A DNA stretch of 64,000 nt. Origin: Pseudaquidulcibacter sp041917055. GTDB lineage: Bacteria > Pseudomonadota > Alphaproteobacteria > Caulobacterales > Aquidulcibacteraceae. The stretch is from NCBI GenBank assembly GCA_041917055.1, contig JAYRYJ010000001.1, positions 62,001 through 126,000 of the forward strand, read 5' to 3'. Shown here piece by piece: positions 60,377-64,000 of this stretch. The position numbers and the translations under genes are program-made. Every line of letters begins with the position of its first letter. The first letter of the stretch is position 1. The notes beneath the pieces were generated by a model. The model did not search any database. It saw nothing but the letters and a program-made list of their open reading frames with translations, and was not told where the DNA came from.

Positions 60377-61882
60377 CTAAATCGGTTTGGCTGCGAAGGA
60401 GCGCGCGATAAAAGCATTATGGCTTGGCATTCTATCGACTGCACCATTCATTATGGCTTTGATATTGCGCATATATTCATCCAAATCTTTTGGATTAATT
60501 GTCTTTGTGAACGGGTGTGCCGCATTTGGCGAAATGCCCTGCCCTATCAAAACTTGTAACCAGGATGTCAATTTGAACAAATCATGTTGTTCGACATTTA
60601 TGATACCTGCCTCGCGGAAAATCTCGATTTTGTGTTTTAATGTGTCGGGGATTGGATTATTGCGCATATCGTCCCAAAATTTTTCACCGACACGCTGATT
60701 GGCGTGATAGTGCAGAATAATGAAATCGCGAATATGGTCGAATTCCGCCGACATATGTGTGTTAAACTCTTCGCGTAGCGCAAGATTTTCGCCTTTGTGC
60801 GGGAATAATTGAATTAATTTTACGATTGCCGATTGAATTAAATGAATAGCAGTTGATTCCAAAGGTTCCAAAAACCCGGATGAAAGGCCAATTGCGATAC
60901 AATTTTTGTTCCAGAATTTATGACGTCTGCCAGTCGTGAATTTGACCAATCGTGGCTCCGCTAATGGTTTGCCGTCAAGATTAGTCATTAAGATATCATG
61001 GGCTTCATCATCATTCATATATTCGGCGCAATAGACATGCCCGTTTCCGATACGATGTTGTAACGGAATGCGCCATTGCCAACCCGCCGATTTCGCGCTT
61101 GAGCGCGTATAAGGCGTTATCGGGTTAACGCCTTCGCATGGTATCGCCAAAGCGCGATTAACCGGTAGCGATTTTGAAAAATCGGAAAAACCCGTTTTCA
61201 ATGCGCCCTCAATCAATAGGCCGCGGAAACCGGAACAATCAATGAAAAATTCGCCTGAAATCTTGCTTCCGTTTTCCAGTTCGACGGCACTAATATTGCC
61301 GTTTTGCGGGTCTTGAATAACATTCGTGATTTTTCCTTCGACGCGTTTCACACCGCTTTTTTCGGCAATATTACGCAAGTATTTTGCATAAAGGCTGGCG
61401 TCAAAATGAAATGCATGAACCAGGCCCGCAATTGGCGTATCTTGTATCCAAGGTAAACGGTCGAATTTATTCTGACGAATTGCAAGATTATTGAGGCTGT
61501 AATCCCAAAGAGTATCTTGCGAGCCTTCTAAATTGCGCAATGCCCAATAATGGTGAAAGTCGATATAGCCAAGGTCTTTACCTATTGGGCCAAAATCATG
61601 GTGGTAAGAATGGCCTTTTTGAAACCAATCGACGAATTGAATTCCAAGCTTGATAGTGCCCTGCGTATTCTTAAGGAAATCATCTTCATCAAGTTTTACA
61701 AGGTCATTGAAGATTTTAATCGGCGGAATCGTCGCTTCACCGACGCCGATAATGCCGATTTCATCGGATTCGACCAAAGTGATATTAACACGCGGCCCCA
61801 TAACTTTTGAAATAGCTGCCGCGCACATCCAACCTGCTGTGCCGCCGCCAACGATTACAAGCTCTTTGATTTCATTATTCAT
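60377..61882 (-). CDS. Tryptophan halogenase-like flavoenzyme
   Basis: 501 aa from the ATG at 61882, preceded by GAGGAAACGAT. Flavin motif GGGTAGW at residues 12-18, GEATIP at 48-53, the catalytic-type Lys at K78 in GTIKLGI, and the second motif WQWRIP. FADH2-dependent halogenases make hypohalous acid that is guided to the Lys. Homologues linked to TonB receptors are not proven to use free tryptophan. Followed by the DUF6445 gene, preceded by a receptor gene and a terminator. Confidence 0.88.
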   Translation of the reverse strand: MNNEIKELVIVGGGTAGWMCAAAISKVMGPRVNITLVESDEIGIIGVGEATIPPIKIFNDLVKLDEDDFLKNTQGTIKLGIQFVDWFQKGHSYHHDFGPIGKDLGYIDFHHYWALRNLEGSQDTLWDYSLNNLAIRQNKFDRLPWIQDTPIAGLVHAFHFDASLYAKYLRNIAEKSGVKRVEGKITNVIQDPQNGNISAVELENGSKISGEFFIDCSGFRGLLIEGALKTGFSDFSKSLPVNRALAIPCEGVNPITPYTRSSAKSAGWQWRIPLQHRIGNGHVYCAEYMNDDEAHDILMTNLDGKPLAEPRLVKFTTGRRHKFWNKNCIAIGLSSGFLEPLESTAIHLIQSAIVKLIQLFPHKGENLALREEFNTHMSAEFDHIRDFIILHYHANQRVGEKFWDDMRNNPIPDTLKHKIEIFREAGIINVEQHDLFKLTSWLQVLIGQGISPNAAHPFTKTINPKDLDEYMRNIKAIMNGAVDRMPSHNAFIARSFAAKPI

Positions 61883-61918
61883 ATCGTTTCCTCGCAATGC
61901 ATTTTGGCATTTTTTCAA

Positions 61919-61955
61919 TAAAAAAACACCTGCCAATATGATAATTGGCAGGTGT
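61919..61955 (-). terminator. Rho-independent terminator of the TonB receptor gene
   Basis: On the minus strand a perfect 11-bp stem (arms 61926-61936 and 61945-61955, ACACCTGCCAA/TTGGCAGGTGT) with an 8-nt loop is followed by a run of T. It separates the receptor transcript from the halogenase gene 36 nt downstream, although leaky read-through is typical for such loci. Confidence 0.9.
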
Positions 61956-61990
61956 CAAATTGTCTTATTTATCGTCTAAAAGACAATAAA

Positions 61991-64000
61991 TTACCATTTA
62001 TAGCTTAGGCCAAGCATATAGGTCGAACCATATTTCTCTTCACGAACAACGTTTGCACCCTGATACATAAAGAATGGTTCATTGGTAAGGTTAGAGCCTG
62101 ATAATAGGATGTTCAAACCTTTTGCAGGGCCGTCTTGGAAAGTATAGCTGACTTGTGCGTCATACACAGATTCACCACGAACATTGCGGGTTTGTAGTGA
62201 GTTTGTATAATCAGGAACCTCACCCACGAAATCACCACGATAACGGTTAGACACACGAACCGAGAAGCCATCTTTCTCATAGAAAATCGTGCTATTGATG
62301 ATTTTCTTAGAAAGGCCAGGAACGTTTACTTCGCCAGTACCAGCAGGATTGATTGATGAATCATTGAACGAACCGGAAAGTAGAACACCAAAGCCATCAA
62401 GCATCGGGCTTACAATTTCCAATGGAATTGATGCCGCGACTTCGACGCCGCTGATATTTCCGCCTTCACCATTGGTAGGGCCACCGATTGTACCGATTCT
62501 GTTAGCATTTGCCAAAGAACAGATCCAAGTTCCGCCGCTCATAGCTTGTGAACCGTCTGAATTGTAGCAATTCGATGGAAGCGGTGCACCCGTGTAATCT
62601 TTCAAAAGAGTTGCGTTATAAATGAATGACGTCAATTCTTTGTAGAATGCTGCCGCAGAAATGTAACCTTTACGACCGAAATATTTCTCAACAGAAAGGT
62701 CATAAGAGTTTGATTTCCATGGTTTCAATTTGGCATTGCCGCCACCACCGGACCAGTAGATTTGTCGGCCTTGGAATACCGATGGAACGCCGGAATTGAC
62801 AGTAATGCCATAACCAACACCACCTGACATGTCGTCCATACGTGGGCGAACAATTGCCGTGCCTGCACCGAAACGAACTTTCAAGTCAGATGCGACATCA
62901 AGGTTCAAGTTCAAGCTTGGAAGATTATCAGTATATTCAGTGCCGTCCATAAAGTATGTCGTGCCGCCTTGGCCGCTGACATAAGTTGAGATAGCGTTTT
63001 GCTTAGTGTTGACGCTTTGGAAACCGACGTTACCGGTCAAAACCATGCCCGCAACTGTGGTGTCGATATTCGCCATCAAATAAGTAGTGGTTACAGTTTC
63101 ATCAACAGTCCAATTTTTCTTATCATTGTCACCACGGAATTGTGTGAAGCCGAAATATCCGCTGTCATACAATCCAAGTGAATCATAAGAAATCATGCCC
63201 GAGCCATTACCAAGGAATGAAGCATCAGTAACACCACGTCTGAAAGCAGCAGGAACCGAAGCCTGAGCAACTAGACCAGGAAGGGTGATTGCACCTTCTT
63301 CATTTACTTTGTTTTTGGTATGTTTGGTTTGGTTGACACCGAAAGTTACGCTGTCAAAAATCATGCCTGTCAAAGCGCGTTTTGCCGACAATTTAACAGC
63401 GGTCAATTCGTCAGTTACGGTTGGGTTTTTCACATAGCCCGCACGACCTGCCGCACCACCCCAACCTTTAGGGTCGGTTAGGAAAACATTGTCAAAGCTC
63501 GAATAATTCAATGCGCCAGTCAAAGCGTAAGAATTGTTTTCGCCGCGTTTGAAAGAAACAGTATCAGTTGCGCCAACGCCATTTGGGCCGGTGCCTGCTG
63601 TTGATTCCAAAATCAAATCTTCACGTTCAAGTCTTTGACCATTAGCGTCAAAGCCCAAAGTCCAATCATCGCCAAGTTTATAAGATGCATTAACACCCAA
63701 TTCGTCGATTTTAGAAGTTCTGCGGTTCGCATAATTCTCAACGATTACTTTAACATCGGTGAAAGTACCGCTGTCATAGAATAAGCCGTCGGAAGATTTA
63801 ACACCTGAAGAAAGTGTTGCGCCGCCCCATGCCAAAGGATACTCAAGGCGGGCAATTTGTTGAATTTCTTCAAAGTCCGAATGATAGGCGTCAATAACAA
63901 CGTTCAAATTATTGTTTGGTTTGGCTTCGATAACAGCCATGAAGCCGTCACGAACCAAAGTTGAAGACTGAACTTGGTTTTTCTGACCGCCAGGAAGGAA
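61991..64000 (-). CDS. TonB-dependent receptor, C-terminal part (5' end beyond window)
   Basis: About 669 residues remain, coding to the window edge without a stop. The recognisable pieces are the beta-barrel: FDANGQRLEREDL, TNEPFFMYQGANVVREEKYGSTYMLGLSYKW at the end, closing with an aromatic residue as outer-membrane barrels do. The plug domain and TonB box are outside the window. Barrel strands with GASxG-type turns and TVDETVTTTYLMANID are typical of the IroA/sphingomonad-type TonB receptors found with halogenase-like enzymes. Ligand unknown. Confidence 0.92.
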   Translation of the reverse strand, partial: FLPGGQKNQVQSSTLVRDGFMAVIEAKPNNNLNVVIDAYHSDFEEIQQIARLEYPLAWGGATLSSGVKSSDGLFYDSGTFTDVKVIVENYANRRTSKIDELGVNASYKLGDDWTLGFDANGQRLEREDLILESTAGTGPNGVGATDTVSFKRGENNSYALTGALNYSSFDNVFLTDPKGWGGAAGRAGYVKNPTVTDELTAVKLSAKRALTGMIFDSVTFGVNQTKHTKNKVNEEGAITLPGLVAQASVPAAFRRGVTDASFLGNGSGMISYDSLGLYDSGYFGFTQFRGDNDKKNWTVDETVTTTYLMANIDTTVAGMVLTGNVGFQSVNTKQNAISTYVSGQGGTTYFMDGTEYTDNLPSLNLNLDVASDLKVRFGAGTAIVRPRMDDMSGGVGYGITVNSGVPSVFQGRQIYWSGGGGNAKLKPWKSNSYDLSVEKYFGRKGYISAAAFYKELTSFIYNATLLKDYTGAPLPSNCYNSDGSQAMSGGTWICSLANANRIGTIGGPTNGEGGNISGVEVAASIPLEIVSPMLDGFGVLLSGSFNDSSINPAGTGEVNVPGLSKKIINSTIFYEKDGFSVRVSNRYRGDFVGEVPDYTNSLQTRNVRGESVYDAQVSYTFQDGPAKGLNILLSGSNLTNEPFFMYQGANVVREEKYGSTYMLGLSYKW

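Noticed and set aside
1..64000. tRNA, rRNA, CRISPR, prophage or IS transposase genes
   Set aside because: Intergenic regions were read for cloverleaf, repeat-spacer and transposase signals on both strands and none was found.

Overview
The window reads as a piece of an alphaproteobacterial chromosome, most likely from the Caulobacterales/Hyphomonadaceae side of the class but with an unusually AT-rich base composition for that group. The evidence is a ChpT phosphotransferase of the CckA-ChpT-CtrA cell-cycle relay, a PodJ-like polarity protein, a RegB/SCO/RegA redox cluster, the DUF983-SURF1-thrC-M16 gene string, an intracellular PHA depolymerase with a cysteine nucleophile, and a TonB receptor with a tryptophan-halogenase-like enzyme. 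No rRNA, tRNA, CRISPR array, transposase or phage gene was seen; the window looks like ordinary core chromosome with a few accessory insertions.

Layout. 1-3.2 kb: two Cys-paired Sel1-repeat exported proteins and an Atm1-type ABC exporter. 3.3-3.9 kb: a higBA toxin-antitoxin pair with a candidate operator. 4.0-10.4 kb: chpT followed by a compact chemotaxis operon cheA-cheW-cheY-cheB-cheR, all on the minus strand. 10.5-11.1 kb: YdbL/YnbE envelope pair. 11.2-15 kb: DUF983, SURF1, threonine synthase and M16 peptidase. 15-19 kb: PodJ-like protein and SecB. 19.3-24 kb: dnaN-recF-gyrB. 24-26.8 kb: an NAD-kinase-like gene and an SPFH gene, divergent from a NrtR-type Nudix regulator, with two tandem 21-bp palindromes between them. 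26.8-30.4 kb: RegA, a SIMPL-domain protein, RegB and SCO. 30.5-42 kb: PHA depolymerase, an unknown exported protein, PBP1A, an RsmB-family methyltransferase, SDHAF4-like, HAD, a CtrA-boxed exported Asn/Gly/Tyr-rich protein, a 2OG-Fe(II) oxygenase and purB. 42.0-45.5 kb: a candidate small RNA with its own promoter and terminator, a lone PemK/MazF-like toxin, then bolA and four tandem GNAT acetyltransferases. 45.6-50.2 kb: etfBA and a divergent PEP-carboxylase-like protein. 50.3-58 kb: two glycosyltransferases, infC (apparently starting at ATA), glnD, murJ and a flavin reductase. 58-64 kb: a MITE-like repeat, a methyltransferase-like protein, a DUF937 protein, and a DUF6445/halogenase/TonB receptor locus cut by the window edge.

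The items most worth follow-up are the Nudix/SPFH/NAD-kinase-like divergon with its paired operators, the 42.0-42.2 kb small RNA (a rod-like fold resembling 6S RNA) beside an orphan toxin, the ATA-start infC, the PEP-carboxylase homologue with substituted catalytic motifs, the CtrA-boxed low-complexity exported protein, and the pair of inverted-repeat elements of which one supplies the stop codon of a flavin reductase gene.
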